The position numbers and the translations under genes are program-made. Below, piece by piece: positions 17,047 through 27,093 of a DNA stretch of 64,000 nt. Source of the DNA: an uncultured Paracoccaceae bacterium (GTDB taxonomy: Bacteria; Pseudomonadota; Alphaproteobacteria; Rhodobacterales; Rhodobacteraceae); NCBI GenBank assembly GCA_947488605.1, contig CANKZJ010000001.1, positions 496,001 through 560,000 on the forward strand, read 5' to 3'. The notes beneath the pieces were generated by a model that was not told the origin of the DNA, did not search any database, and saw only the letters and a program-made list of their open reading frames with translations. How positions within the stretch are numbered: the stretch's first letter is position 1; each line of letters starts with the position of its first letter.

Positions 17047-17547
17047 CTACCGGAACGGATACATCCACGCTTTGTAGTCATCCACAAGAACCTCTGCGCG
17101 CGCGCGTTCCTCGCGCGTCAGCCTAGGCGTAATCAACTCAAGCGAATCCAGTGCATCCGGGTCCCCGCCTATTGCCGATAATGCATACCAAAGGTAGGCT
17201 CTGACCATATCAGGCGCGGGAATGCCGCGCCCCACTTCATAGTACCACCCTAGCCCCGATTGCGCCCCCGGATGCCCTTTCAACGACGCCCGCAAATACC
17301 AGTCAAACGCCCGCTCATCGTCGCGGTCGACGCCGAGGCCAAGCGCGTACATCACGCCAATCAATTCTTCGGCTTCGGCATTGCCAGAGCGGGCATAGAC
17401 CTCAAACAACGCGCGGGCTTGCGTGTACTCTCCCGCCTCCATCAAATCGCGCGCTTCTTCCATATCGGCACGCGCTGGGGTCGCCAAAAGCAACAAAGCA
17501 ACACAAGCGTATGCACAGGTTGTGTACGCGGTGTGTACAGGATGCAT
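17047..17547 (-). CDS. Secreted Sel1/TPR repeat protein
   Basis: A 166-residue protein with a signal peptide (ACVALLLLATPARA, cleavage near residue 27). It carries about two to three Sel1-like repeats, for example AEELIGVMYALGLGVDRDDERAFDWYLRAS and AQSGLGWYYEVGRGIPAPDMVRAYLWYALS. Such repeats mediate protein-protein contacts in the periplasm. The start ATG at 17547 forms a palindrome ATGCAT with the ATG of the divergent dihaem protein, so the two genes have no intergenic space and each promoter would lie in the other's coding region unless one true start is elsewhere. The stop lies 5 bases from the pit stop. Confidence 0.75.
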   Translation of the reverse strand: MHPVHTAYTTCAYACVALLLLATPARADMEEARDLMEAGEYTQARALFEVYARSGNAEAEELIGVMYALGLGVDRDDERAFDWYLRASLKGHPGAQSGLGWYYEVGRGIPAPDMVRAYLWYALSAIGGDPDALDSLELITPRLTREERARAEVLVDDYKAWMYPFR

Positions 17548-18834
17548 ACAGGCCTCCTTGGGCTTGTTCTAAGCGCTGGAATGGCCACAGCGCAGGGGAT
17601 TTCAGCTGATGATTACATCCCCACAGACCCGGATCAAGCCCGCATCGGGCAGCTGCTATTTTATGATAAGGTATTGTCAGGGAACAAGAATATCTCTTGC
17701 GGCACCTGCCACCATCATGATCACGCGGGCGGCGATGGTCTGTCACTTGGTATCGGCGAAGGCGGCGTGGGCGTTGGCCCCGACCGCACTGCCGGAACAG
17801 GCCCCGATGCGATCAGAAAACGCATCCCTCGCAACGCGCCAAGCCTTTGGAATCTTGGACATAATGAGATCGAAGTCCTGTTCCATGATGGTCGTCTGAC
17901 CCGCTCGGATATTTATGGAAATGGCTTCGATTCACCCGCAGAAGAATGGCTCCCAAAAGGCCTTGATAACCTGACCGCCGCACAAGCGCTTTTCCCTCTG
18001 ATCGCGCAATTCGAGATGGCTGGAAATCCGCGCGAAAATGAAATTGCGGGTGCGACGCATGACCGGATCGATGTGGCTTGGCCAATCATTGCCAAACGCG
18101 TGCGCACCATTCCTGAATACGGCCAGATGTTCGTGCAAGCCTTTGATCACATTGAAGAACCGGGCGACGTTACAATCGTCGAGATCGGCAATGCACTGGG
18201 TGCGTTCATCAACAGCGAATGGCAATCCTACGACAGCCCTTACGACAACTGGCTGGCCGGAACACCCTTACCCGCAGACGCCGAACGGGGCCGTCAACTA
18301 TTCTTTAACAATCGCTGTGCATCATGCCACGCAGGCGTTTTGTTCACCGACCAAGGTTTTCACGCTTTGGGATTGCCTGCCTTTGGCCCGGGGCGTACGC
18401 GACAATGGGATCAGATATCGCGGGATGTCGGCCGGATGGCTGAAACGAACTTGCTTGAGGACGCATACCGCTTTCGCACACCGTCATTGCGCAACGTAGC
18501 CTTAACCGCGCCTTACGGGCACAACGGGGCCTACGCGACGCTTGATGCCATGGTGCGCCATCACGCCAACCCTGTGCAATCACGCAATAATTGGCAACCG
18601 GCGGACGCAAACCTGCCTGATGTTCCTTGGTTGGCTGCGGGTGACTTCGCAATCCGGCAAGACCACGCCGAGATGGCACGTCAAGCCGATGTACTGGATA
18701 TTCGTCCGATGTCTCTCAGCGATGATGATATTGCCGACCTCGTGGCGTTCCTGCATGCACTAACGGGTGAAACCGCAGAACAGCGCCCGCTGGGTCGCCC
18801 CGAAACTGTTCCAAGTGGCTTGCCTGTCGACTAG
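17542..18834 (+). CDS. MauG/cytochrome c peroxidase-like dihaem protein
   Basis: About 430 residues with two c-haem attachment sites: CGTCH at about residues 53-57 and CASCH at about 259-263. The region between resembles the MauG/bacterial cytochrome c peroxidase family (RIGQLLFYDKVLSGN at the start of domain 1, FRTPSLRNVALTAPYGHNGAY near the end). It is predicted to be periplasmic after cleavage at GMATA-QG. ATG 17542 is taken; GTG at 17533 would add a positively charged residue to a rather short signal peptide. A paralogue with the same architecture lies at 31055-32368. The substrate, either peroxide or a protein to be oxidised, is unknown. Confidence 0.85.
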   Translation: MHTGLLGLVLSAGMATAQGISADDYIPTDPDQARIGQLLFYDKVLSGNKNISCGTCHHHDHAGGDGLSLGIGEGGVGVGPDRTAGTGPDAIRKRIPRNAPSLWNLGHNEIEVLFHDGRLTRSDIYGNGFDSPAEEWLPKGLDNLTAAQALFPLIAQFEMAGNPRENEIAGATHDRIDVAWPIIAKRVRTIPEYGQMFVQAFDHIEEPGDVTIVEIGNALGAFINSEWQSYDSPYDNWLAGTPLPADAERGRQLFFNNRCASCHAGVLFTDQGFHALGLPAFGPGRTRQWDQISRDVGRMAETNLLEDAYRFRTPSLRNVALTAPYGHNGAYATLDAMVRHHANPVQSRNNWQPADANLPDVPWLAAGDFAIRQDHAEMARQADVLDIRPMSLSDDDIADLVAFLHALTGETAEQRPLGRPETVPSGLPVD

Positions 18835-18845
18835 CCCAACACGCC

Positions 18846-20036
18846 TTAGCGCGTGCGGATCAACACACCTAAATCCGCAACATTAGTGCCTGTCGCCCCA
18901 ATGATCACAAGATCACCCGCCTGTTGCAGTGCTGCATAGCTGTCGTTGTTCGCGAGCAGCGCATCAAGATTGGGGATGCGCGCCAACGTACCCTGATCCA
19001 CCAATCCGCCCGCCGCGTCAGTCGGACCATCGCGTCCGTCACTGCCACCTTGCAGGCAAACCCATTCTTCCCAGCCTCTTGCTTTAGCTTCTATGGCGAT
19101 GCGCAAAGCAAGTTCTTGGTTGCGTCCTCCGCGACCTGTCCCTTGCAGCAAAACCGTTGTTTCGCCACCCCAAACGGTGATGCCAACGCCCGCTTGATCA
19201 CAGATCATCTTTGCCGCATCACCAACATCGCCTTCGATGGGCGTCGCGATGACTTGGACGTCGGCTGCCGCAGCGGCCATTGCCGCAACGCTCTTGCTGT
19301 TTGAGCCTACCAAGACGTTGGTAGCCTTTGGCAGCGCTTCAATGTCACGCGGCGTTTGCAGGTGGTCGCGCACGACCTGTGGGACTTGGTCCCACAAATC
19401 GAAATACTTCAACAGCGCGATGGCATCTTGTGCGGTTCCAATAGGACCAACCGTCGGGCCACTTGCAATTGCGGCCAAATCATCGCCGATCACATCTGAC
19501 AAGATCAAGGCTGTCACCTGATGCGGTGCCGCTAAACGGAGCATGCCACCACCTTTGATGTCTGAAAGTTGTTGACGGATCAGGTTCATAGCCTTGATTT
19601 CCATCCCCGCCGCCAAGAGCAGTGCGTTCACGGCGGCCTTATCCGCCAAAGTCAATTGCCCCGCAGGTGCAGGAAGCAACGCCGACCCCCCACCCGAGAT
19701 CAGTGCCAAGATTGGCCCATCAGCCGATTGCAGTGCTGCCATAACGGCTTCGGCTGCGAGTGCGCCGTTGTCATCGGGCACTGGATGCCCCGCAGGCATG
19801 ACACTTGCCCCTTCCAACGCCGATGCATTCTCGTAATTCGTCACAACGATGCATGTGACCCCTGCAAACCTTGCCAATGCGGCCTGCGCCATGCGCCGGG
19901 CTGCTTTGCCGATGGCAAGGATCAAAGCCGGTGTTGGCACATCGTCCAAGGCATCAGCGACGGCCTGATAGGGGTCGGCTGCCTTTACACCTGCTTGAAA
20001 TATCTCAAGCGCTGTTTCTCTTGGATTACCGGTCAT
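18846..20036 (-). CDS. Glycerate 2-kinase (MOFRL family)
   Basis: A 396-residue type II glycerate kinase (GckA/TtuD family, often misnamed hydroxypyruvate reductase). It phosphorylates D-glycerate to 2-phosphoglycerate for glyoxylate or serine-cycle carbon entry. The N-terminal domain shows ILAIGKAARRMAQAAL, GHPVPDDNGALAAEA and ISGGGSALLPAPA. The C-terminal MOFRL domain shows GRGGRNQELALR and LQGGSDGRDGPTDAAGG. It is the last gene of a three-gene minus-strand unit; its ATG overlaps the stop of the preceding membrane protein by one base (TAATG). Confidence 0.93.
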   Translation of the reverse strand: MTGNPRETALEIFQAGVKAADPYQAVADALDDVPTPALILAIGKAARRMAQAALARFAGVTCIVVTNYENASALEGASVMPAGHPVPDDNGALAAEAVMAALQSADGPILALISGGGSALLPAPAGQLTLADKAAVNALLLAAGMEIKAMNLIRQQLSDIKGGGMLRLAAPHQVTALILSDVIGDDLAAIASGPTVGPIGTAQDAIALLKYFDLWDQVPQVVRDHLQTPRDIEALPKATNVLVGSNSKSVAAMAAAAADVQVIATPIEGDVGDAAKMICDQAGVGITVWGGETTVLLQGTGRGGRNQELALRIAIEAKARGWEEWVCLQGGSDGRDGPTDAAGGLVDQGTLARIPNLDALLANNDSYAALQQAGDLVIIGATGTNVADLGVLIRTR

Positions 20037-21235
20037 TATTCGCGCCTTTCCAAAGACATAAGAGCAGCCATACGCTGCACAACTTGCAATTCCAATTCCG
20101 CAGATGGTGAGGCGCTGAGCGATGGCATGTTGAGTGCTATAAGGACACGCGGTTGCTGCATACCCAGAATGATATGGGTCGCTGAATACCGCTCGAACAA
20201 GTAGGTGATATGGTCATCTGCAACGGGGCCCAACTGTGGTGGATCAGATTTGCGCAGGACGGGTGTTACCTCAAATATCTTATCCAGAACATCATCTTGC
20301 AAACCTACAAGACTGTCATCGCTCACGACCACGGCACCTTCCACCAAGGCATGGCTCTGTAAGTCGCGCAGGAATGCCATGGGATCATTGGTCTGTGATA
20401 TCGCAAGCTGGCGCAGCAGACCTAGGCTTTGCTCTTCCAGCCGCAATGATCGTGCATCGCTCAAGATCGCGACAACAAAGAGTGTGCTCATGATCGACGC
20501 GATTGCGAATAAATATCCGCTCCGTTCCAGTTGCGCAAAAAAGCCGATCATACTGCCAACCAAGGTTGCCGCCCCGATCATGATTGCCAAATTCATCAAC
20601 GTCACACGGTGCCCTTGATGTGTGCGGCCCAAACCGACGGCAAGCCAGCACAAAATCAGAACGCCAAGCGCTGAAAGTTGAATGGGAAGTCCGACCCGCA
20701 TCAATAAGAAGTCGCCAATGGCCAAGGGTATCAGCAAAAAAAGCGACAACCCAAGGCGTACAACCATAGCATTTTCGCTGCGCGAAAGCGTCGACTTATC
20801 GCGCCTTAGGATCAACCATCCGGCAAGGATAAATCCAACACATTGAAACGCCATCAACCCGATTAACCGCGTCGGATCGAGGCTGTCTGAATACCAAAAA
20901 GCAGAAAGCGCAAACACCGCACCGCCGCCGGCAACTACCGTCTTCACAGATTTCGGCGCATGACGTCGCAGCAACCCTTCCGTCAGAACCAATGCCGCCA
21001 AAGGTAGCAAGGACGCTGAGATAAGCACCAACATCCGAAATGCCTCGATCCCGGTCAACGCCATCAAAATGCGCCCCAAAAACAGGGTCATCATCAGCCG
21101 CACACCAAAGAGGAAGCGCCGGTTGATCGGATCAAAAGCATCGCGACCCGCCAACACAGATTGCAGCACGGCCAAACCAATCAATGCGGCGCATGACAGG
21201 TAAAGCTGCGTCAGACTGCCGGCGGCTTCTATCAT
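20036..21235 (-). CDS. Polytopic membrane protein with C-terminal soluble domain, unknown
   Basis: A 399-residue protein I cannot assign. Residues 1 to about 260 contain seven to eight hydrophobic helices; residues about 270-399 form a soluble domain with EVVQRMAALMSLERRE at the end and a segment DPMAFLRDLQSHALVEGAVVVSDDSLVGLQDDVLDKI, which resembles a GAF-like or regulatory domain rather than an enzyme. The overall plan (7TM plus cytoplasmic sensor) recalls 7TM signalling receptors without a kinase or cyclase output. It overlaps the upstream gene by four bases and glycerate kinase by one, so all three are translationally coupled. Confidence 0.75.
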   Translation of the reverse strand: MIEAAGSLTQLYLSCAALIGLAVLQSVLAGRDAFDPINRRFLFGVRLMMTLFLGRILMALTGIEAFRMLVLISASLLPLAALVLTEGLLRRHAPKSVKTVVAGGGAVFALSAFWYSDSLDPTRLIGLMAFQCVGFILAGWLILRRDKSTLSRSENAMVVRLGLSLFLLIPLAIGDFLLMRVGLPIQLSALGVLILCWLAVGLGRTHQGHRVTLMNLAIMIGAATLVGSMIGFFAQLERSGYLFAIASIMSTLFVVAILSDARSLRLEEQSLGLLRQLAISQTNDPMAFLRDLQSHALVEGAVVVSDDSLVGLQDDVLDKIFEVTPVLRKSDPPQLGPVADDHITYLFERYSATHIILGMQQPRVLIALNMPSLSASPSAELELQVVQRMAALMSLERRE

Positions 21236-22185
21236 GCGTCTTGTTTCCTGGCAGGTCTTAGGATTGACCAGGCTTGCGTGCCATCAGCCCAGTGGATTGC
21301 CGGTAAGACGATACGGCGCAATCCGACTAGCGCAGCCGTCAGTAACAACCCAACCACGGCAGATTTGGGCACCTCCTGCGCAAGATATTTGCGCATGGCC
21401 GCCACATCCATCTTGCCCAATTGCAGCACATCATCGCCCCGCTCGTAGTCCAAAATCGCCTCGCAGAATGTGTTGTAGCGGGCATCGCGGTGTTTGGGTG
21501 CTTGCTCCCACGTCTTGCGCAAATCATCGGACCCACCTGTATACGCATCGGTAATAATGAAACTGTCCTCGTTGAAGCCCGCATCAGGTCCCACCCCAAA
21601 AACCGATCTTTGGGTCGCCATGATCTGACGCGCAAACAAGACGTGGTTCAACGTTCTGCGGCCTTGATCGGGGCGCGGCCAAACGTCTGAAAACATCTCG
21701 GACACCATACCGACAACAGCGGGCACCTGCGTGACGTTCGATATCCAGATGGGGCGAAACTGGCGTCTGAAAAACAGCAAAAAGCACGTCAAACCATAAA
21801 GCACCCAAGACAGGTTCTTTGATCGCTCACTTGGGGCAACCATTACCAACCCCAGATGCAGCACTTCGGTGGGCTGTGGCAATGTCTCAAGCGTCATCAC
21901 GGCTAATGCGTTAAAGGCGACGGGGGTGCCATCGCTGCGACAGACAAGCGTGACAATGACCGCGCCCATCCGCTCTTTGTCGCCTGAAAACACACCGTAT
22001 GACAGCTCTCCAGCATCTAACGTGGTAGCAGCGATGGACCGCAATTGAGTGCTCAATTGTGCCAGCGTCGCATCGTCCATCCAAAGCCCCGGCCGTTCAA
22101 CAATGCGCACCACATAACCGGACCCTGTGCGCAGGGTCACGTCCATGTATTTACGCCCGAAGGTCTTGAAAACTGTGCCGATCAC
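21232..22185 (-). CDS. Unknown protein with GNAT-like core
   Basis: A 317-residue protein of unassigned family. The stretch LHLGLVMVAPSERSKNLSWVLYGLTCFLLFF followed by ISNVTQVPAVVGMVSEMF resembles the acetyl-CoA-binding half of GNAT-fold acyltransferases (V-x-P-x-x-R-x-x-x-L). A C-terminal hydrophobic segment at about residues 275-292 (SAVVGLLLTAALVGLRRIVL) could anchor it to the membrane. It is the first gene of a coupled unit with a 7-8TM protein and glycerate kinase. ATG 22185 was used; ATG at residue 14 is an alternative. Acyl transfer to a lipid or to the membrane partner is speculation. Confidence 0.65.
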   Translation of the reverse strand: MIGTVFKTFGRKYMDVTLRTGSGYVVRIVERPGLWMDDATLAQLSTQLRSIAATTLDAGELSYGVFSGDKERMGAVIVTLVCRSDGTPVAFNALAVMTLETLPQPTEVLHLGLVMVAPSERSKNLSWVLYGLTCFLLFFRRQFRPIWISNVTQVPAVVGMVSEMFSDVWPRPDQGRRTLNHVLFARQIMATQRSVFGVGPDAGFNEDSFIITDAYTGGSDDLRKTWEQAPKHRDARYNTFCEAILDYERGDDVLQLGKMDVAAMRKYLAQEVPKSAVVGLLLTAALVGLRRIVLPAIHWADGTQAWSILRPARKQDA

Positions 22186-22251
22186 CGTGTCATGCCTATC
22201 CCTACCGCGCCCACGTTAGGGGCGGCGATGAATGGGCACAAGTCGACCACC

Positions 22252-23553
22252 TTAGAGGTAGCGGTTTACCAGATTTTCCAACCGCTCTTGGCGGCCAGAG
22301 CGTGGTTCGGGGTTGGTGCCATCGGCGACAACTGTGGCCATGATGCTTTCAAGGTCACTGTTCAACAAACCTTTGCCGTCTGCAGTATCCCAACCAGCAT
22401 AGCGGTCGCTACGAGCAGCTTCCAACTTGCCATCTTCCAGCATTGCCGCGGCCGCTTTCAAACCTGACGCACAAGCATCCATCCCGCCCACATGCGCAAG
22501 GATCAGATCCTCCGGGTCAAGCGATTGGCGACGCAGTTTGGCGTCAAAGTTCGTGCCACCTGTGGTGAAACCACCTGCGCGCAGCACCTCATAATAGGCC
22601 AAAGCCATCTCTGGCACGTTGTTGGGGAATTGATCAGTGTCCCAACCAGATTGATAATCGTTGCGGTTCATATCGATAGACCCAAAGATGCCCAACTCGC
22701 GCGCCATAGCAAGTTCATGTTCAAACGAATGGCCTGCCAAGATCGCATGGCCCTGTTCGATATTCATCTGCACTTCGCCCTCAAGACCAAACTCTTTGAG
22801 GAAGCCGTAAACTGTCGCCACATCGTAGTCATACTGATGCTTTGTCGGTTCCTGCGGCTTGGGCTCGATCAGGATCGCGCCTTTGAAACCCATCTTGTGC
22901 TTATAATCGACAACCATCTGCAACATACGGCCCGCCTGCTGGCGTTCGCGGCCCATGTCGGTGTTCAAAAGAGTCTCGTACCCTTCACGACCGCCCCAAA
23001 GGACATAATTTTCGCCCCCCAGTTTCATGGTCGCATCCATGCAGGTTTTGATCGTTGCGGCAGAATAAGCAAAGACATCCGGGTCAGGGTTTGTCGCAGC
23101 CCCTGACATAAAGCGTTTATGCGAAAAGAGGTTTGCCGTGCCCCAAAGCAGTTTGATGCCAGTCGCATCCATCTTTTCGGCAAAGTAATCAACGATTGCC
23201 TCTAAGTTGGCTGTATTTTGCGCAAACGTCGCACCTTCCGGCCGCACGTCCGCGTCGTGGAAGCAAAAGTATGGCACGCCCAAAATCTGGAACATCTCAA
23301 ACGCCACATCCGCTTTCAGCCGCGCGTGGTCCATGCTGTCGCCGAACCAAGGGCGATCAAACGTCTGTCCCCCAAACGGGTCACCGCCCGGCCATGCAAA
23401 GGAATGCCAATAGGCCGCAGCAAACCGCAAATGGTCTTTCATCGCTTTGCCCATCACCACTTCATCAGGGTTGTAGTGGCGGAACGCGAAGTCATTGTCG
23501 CTATCGGGGCCTTCGTATTTGATAGCAGGGATGCCTTTGAAGAAATCGGTCAT
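22252..23553 (-). CDS. xylA: Xylose isomerase
   Basis: A 433-residue xylose isomerase converting D-xylose to D-xylulose, class II length. Active-site His99 and Asp102 lie in [12 protein letters not shown]. Metal-site and substrate residues are seen in [36 protein letters not shown] and [17 protein letters not shown]. It is the last gene of the xylFHGBA unit; its ATG overlaps the end of xylB by four bases. Regulation is probably through the divergent ROK protein upstream of xylF. Confidence 0.97.
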   Translation of the reverse strand: MTDFFKGIPAIKYEGPDSDNDFAFRHYNPDEVVMGKAMKDHLRFAAAYWHSFAWPGGDPFGGQTFDRPWFGDSMDHARLKADVAFEMFQILGVPYFCFHDADVRPEGATFAQNTANLEAIVDYFAEKMDATGIKLLWGTANLFSHKRFMSGAATNPDPDVFAYSAATIKTCMDATMKLGGENYVLWGGREGYETLLNTDMGRERQQAGRMLQMVVDYKHKMGFKGAILIEPKPQEPTKHQYDYDVATVYGFLKEFGLEGEVQMNIEQGHAILAGHSFEHELAMARELGIFGSIDMNRNDYQSGWDTDQFPNNVPEMALAYYEVLRAGGFTTGGTNFDAKLRRQSLDPEDLILAHVGGMDACASGLKAAAAMLEDGKLEAARSDRYAGWDTADGKGLLNSDLESIMATVVADGTNPEPRSGRQERLENLVNRYL

Positions 23554-24989
23554 ATCAATCCTTTCAGCGCGTCATAGCTGGCGCGGTATCTTGCGTGCGC
23601 TTGTGCGAAAGCGCTTGTGAGGGATGTGTCGGGTTCAATTATGCGCGCGATCTGGGGGGCGGTTGCGATCTCGCCCCCTGCCCCGGTCGCGGCCATCATG
23701 CCAAGGCGCGCGGCACCGAACGCGCCGCCAAAATCGCCTGCAATGGGCAGTTCGATTGGCAAGTCGAGTGAGGTCGCGATCGCCTTTACCCAGTAGTCGG
23801 ATTTTGACCCGCCGCCGACGGCGATCAAACGGTTGATCTGCGTACCAGTGGCCGCCAGCGCGTCATAGCTGTCTCGAATGGCGTGTGTGACGCCTTCCAG
23901 AACGGTACGGGTCATCGCAGCTTGATCCGTCGAGTGATCGAGGTGCAGGAACGATCCGCGAATGTCGGCATCATTGTGCGGGGTACGTTCACCGCCAAGA
24001 TACGGCAAAAACAGCGGACGGCCCGGTGCTTGCAGTTCGCCAAGAGCACCTGTTAGGTCGGACGACGACTTGCCGGTGATCTTGGCGAACCAATTCAGCG
24101 CATCCGCTGCGGCCAAAATCACACCCATCTGGTGCCAAGTATCTGGTAACGCGTGGCAAAACGTATGCACCGCCGTCGCCGCATCAGGTTGGTATGCATC
24201 AGATGCTGCAAACAGCACACCCGACGTGCCAAGCGACACAAACGCATCACCCGCTTTTACAACGCCAACGCCAACGGCACTGGCCGCGTTGTCACCGCCT
24301 CCGCCTGCAACGACCACGCCTTTGGGCAAACCCCACTGCGCGGCCAATTCATCACGGACCTGGCCAGACACTTCGGATCCTTCGACAAGCCGTGGCATCT
24401 GGGCGCGCGTCATGTCCGTTGCTGCAAGCAGGTCATCAGACCAATCGCGCTTGCCCACATCCAGCCAACTGGTGCCCGCGGCATCCGACATTTCGGCAAC
24501 GGCCTCGCCAGTGAGCCACAAACGAAGATAGTCCTTGGGCAACAGGACACAGGCAACCTTGGCAAAAACCTCCGGTTCATGCTTAGCGACCCACGCCAAT
24601 TTCGGTGCCGTAAATCCGGGGAACACGATGTTGCCAGTCAGCGCGCGAAACTTGGGATCAGCGTCTAACGCGGCTGCTTCATCAGCAGAGCGCGTGTCAT
24701 TCCATAGGATGCAAGGTCGCAAGACCGCATCATTAGCATCGATCAGCGTTGCACCATGCATCTGGCCAGACAGGCCAATGCCGCGCACTGAGGCCAGAGA
24801 TGTTTGCGCAGCAAGCGCTTTCATCACAGCGTCCGCTGCGTCCAACCAATCTGCGGGGGCTTGTTCTGACCAACCGGGCGCGGGACGCACCGCATCCAGT
24901 GGTGCAGTGGCTTCCGCCACAATCACCTGCGCCTCGTTGATCAAAACAGCCTTGAGTCCCGAAGTTCCCAGATCAAGACCGATATACAT
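23550..24989 (-). CDS. xylB: Xylulokinase
   Basis: A 479-residue FGGY-family sugar kinase that phosphorylates D-xylulose to xylulose 5-phosphate. The phosphate-1 motif [17 protein letters not shown] is at the N-terminus. [12 protein letters not shown] (the xylulokinase MHG motif), CILWNDTRS and the C-terminal adenosine motif [17 protein letters not shown] are present. The start overlaps the ABC ATPase stop by one base, and its own stop overlaps xylA by four, so it belongs to a tightly coupled operon. Confidence 0.96.
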   Translation of the reverse strand: MYIGLDLGTSGLKAVLINEAQVIVAEATAPLDAVRPAPGWSEQAPADWLDAADAVMKALAAQTSLASVRGIGLSGQMHGATLIDANDAVLRPCILWNDTRSADEAAALDADPKFRALTGNIVFPGFTAPKLAWVAKHEPEVFAKVACVLLPKDYLRLWLTGEAVAEMSDAAGTSWLDVGKRDWSDDLLAATDMTRAQMPRLVEGSEVSGQVRDELAAQWGLPKGVVVAGGGGDNAASAVGVGVVKAGDAFVSLGTSGVLFAASDAYQPDAATAVHTFCHALPDTWHQMGVILAAADALNWFAKITGKSSSDLTGALGELQAPGRPLFLPYLGGERTPHNDADIRGSFLHLDHSTDQAAMTRTVLEGVTHAIRDSYDALAATGTQINRLIAVGGGSKSDYWVKAIATSLDLPIELPIAGDFGGAFGAARLGMMAATGAGGEIATAPQIARIIEPDTSLTSAFAQAHARYRASYDALKGLI

Positions 24990-25738
24990 TACGCTGCCTT
25001 TTTAGGATTCTTGCCCATGATGATCATCGACAGAATGTCATCTTCGGTGACATCCTCCACCTTCTCTGTGCCGATCAACTGCCCGTTTTTCATCACGGAT
25101 ACACGGTCGCACAGATCCATCATTTCGCGGGTGTCGTGGCTGATCAAGAAGATACCAAGACCTTGCGCTTTCAGCTCTTTAATCAGATCCGCGACCATTG
25201 CTGTCTCGTGGACACCCAAGGCCGCCGTCGGTTCATCCATGATCAGGATGCGGGCATTGAAATAGACCGCGCGCGCGATAGCCACCGATTGACGCTGACC
25301 ACCAGATAAAGACCGCACCGGTTCCGAGAAGCGTTGGAAGTTGGGGTTCAGTCGCGCCATGATTTTGCGCGATTCTGCTTCCATCGCGGTGTCATCAACC
25401 AGTCCAAACTTGGTCGTGATTTCGCGACCTAGAAACAGGTTCGATGCGGCATCGAGGTTATCAGACAACGCCAGCGTCTGATAAATCGTCTCGATGTTAT
25501 GTTGGCGGGCATCAATCGGGCTGTTGATTTCGACCTTCTTACCGTCCACGTAAATCTCGCCCGCGTCTTTCTTATAGGCGCCTGAGAGGATCTTGATCAG
25601 TGTGGATTTGCCCGCACCGTTGTGGCCCAACAGGCCCACAACTTCGCCAGGCATCACATCGATAGACACATCATCAACGGCTTTGATCCCGCCAAAGTGG
25701 ATCGAGATATTGCGCATTTCCAAAAGTGGGGTGCTCAT
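24989..25738 (-). CDS. xylG: Xylose ABC transporter ATP-binding protein (single domain)
   Basis: A 249-residue ATPase of a CUT2-type sugar importer. Walker A GHNGAGKST is at about residues 38-46, the signature LSGGQRQSVAIARAV at about 144, and Walker B ILIMDEPTAALG follows. E. coli XylG and RbsA carry two fused ATPase domains (~500 residues); this one has a single domain like FrcA of rhizobia, so it should work as a homodimer. Its start overlaps the permease stop by one base. Confidence 0.93.
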   Translation of the reverse strand: MSTPLLEMRNISIHFGGIKAVDDVSIDVMPGEVVGLLGHNGAGKSTLIKILSGAYKKDAGEIYVDGKKVEINSPIDARQHNIETIYQTLALSDNLDAASNLFLGREITTKFGLVDDTAMEAESRKIMARLNPNFQRFSEPVRSLSGGQRQSVAIARAVYFNARILIMDEPTAALGVHETAMVADLIKELKAQGLGIFLISHDTREMMDLCDRVSVMKNGQLIGTEKVEDVTEDDILSMIIMGKNPKKAA

Positions 25739-27003
25739 TATGCGTCTCCTGTTTTGCGGCGGTAGATAATGTCGATCCAGACGGCGATGATCAGCACGCC
25801 ACCCACGATCATGTTTTGCAGCGGGCTGTCGACGCCCACCATGCCCATGCCGGATACAAGCGCCTGCATGATCAAGGCGCCAAGGATCGCGCCATAGATC
25901 GTGCCAACGCCACCCGCCAATGCAGTGCCGCCGATAACGGCCGCCGCAATGACCCGCAGTTCGTCGAGTTCGCCCAAGGATGAACCAGCAGACCCCAAAC
26001 GGGCCGAGGCGATCACAGCAGCGATTGCAGTTAGCGCACCCATCAACGCAAAGACTTTGACGGTCAGCATGCGCGTATTAATACCGGACAGTTCTGCGGC
26101 ATCGGGGTTGCCGCCCATCGCGAAGATGTAGCGACCGAAGCGTGTTTTCTTCGCAACGATGGTCATTGCGATGGTCACAAAAAGCACGATCAAGACCGAG
26201 ATCGGAAAACCGTAGGCTTCGGTATAGCCTTCGGGCATTTCCAGACCTTCGGCTGCAAAGCGACGTTCCAAGATGCGCGTTGGCACAAGATAGGCGTTCA
26301 GCACAGCCGTGATGCCGCAGATCGCACTCACAAGGATCGCACCCAGCGCGTATTCGGCCCAAAGCGGCTTGACCGCAAAGTTGTGGCTGATGTGTTTGCG
26401 CCGCGTATTCATCAAGAACACAACGGTAAGGATGGAACCGACAATCGCCAGCCCCCAGCTTGCAGTGACGCCGATTGTACCAGACGCACCACCCAGCATG
26501 ACAAAGTTGGGATCAAGCGGGGAAATGGTTGTGCCCTTAGACACCCACCATGCACCACCGCGCCAGATCAACAAACCGCCAAGCGTGACAATAAAGGAAG
26601 GGATCACCAGATAGCCGATCAACCAACCTTGGAAAGCGCCAATCGCCGCACCAAGCAGAATACCGACGGTCACTGTGATGATCCAGATTGAGGGACTACC
26701 GAAACCCACAATATCAGGCAGGATTTGGACTTGGATTACGCCCATCAGCATTCCCACAATGCCCAGCAATGACCCGATGGATAGGTCAATGTTGCGGGTC
26801 ACGATGACAAAGACCATGCCCGTTGCCATCACCGCGACAGATGCGGTCTGCAATGTCAGCGTGAATAAGTTACGCGGAGTCAGAAATGTGCCACCGGTCG
26901 CTACATGAAACACCAAAGAGATCACGATGAAAGCGCCGATCATGCCCAGCAATCGCGTGTCAATCTGTAGTGTTTTGATTAAATTACCAAGTCCGCCAGA
27001 CAT
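25738..27003 (-). CDS. xylH: Xylose ABC transporter permease
   Basis: A 421-residue CUT2 family permease with about ten hydrophobic segments. Family signatures include GMVFVIVTRNIDLSIGSLLG in the N-terminal third and FAMGGNPDAAELSGI with GTALAGGVGTIYGAILGALIM in the C-terminal half. The length equals XylH rather than the shorter RbsC. A stem-loop separates it from xylF by 90 bases, and its stop overlaps the ATPase start by one base. Confidence 0.95.
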   Translation of the reverse strand: MSGGLGNLIKTLQIDTRLLGMIGAFIVISLVFHVATGGTFLTPRNLFTLTLQTASVAVMATGMVFVIVTRNIDLSIGSLLGIVGMLMGVIQVQILPDIVGFGSPSIWIITVTVGILLGAAIGAFQGWLIGYLVIPSFIVTLGGLLIWRGGAWWVSKGTTISPLDPNFVMLGGASGTIGVTASWGLAIVGSILTVVFLMNTRRKHISHNFAVKPLWAEYALGAILVSAICGITAVLNAYLVPTRILERRFAAEGLEMPEGYTEAYGFPISVLIVLFVTIAMTIVAKKTRFGRYIFAMGGNPDAAELSGINTRMLTVKVFALMGALTAIAAVIASARLGSAGSSLGELDELRVIAAAVIGGTALAGGVGTIYGAILGALIMQALVSGMGMVGVDSPLQNMIVGGVLIIAVWIDIIYRRKTGDA

Positions 27004-27044
27004 TGGTTCCCTCCCCTAAGCCTGATGCCAGGCTGTCCTATTAG

Positions 27045-27079
27045 AAAGCCCCACCCGCCTACGCGGATGGGGCCTTTTT
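27045..27079 (-). terminator. Stem-loop between xylF and xylH
   Basis: GCCCCACCCGC (27048-27058) pairs with GCGGATGGGGC (27063-27073) with one mismatch and a four-base loop. Read on the minus strand it is followed by TTTCT. It is well placed to partly terminate or stabilise the 3' end of xylF mRNA, giving excess binding protein over membrane components. Confidence 0.65.
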
Positions 27080-27093
27080 AGTCGGTCGTCAGT

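Noticed and set aside
17260-17532. Upstream extension of the dihaem protein ORF
   Set aside because: Antisense to the Sel1 gene, basic and without family resemblance; the signal peptide begins at about 17533-17542.
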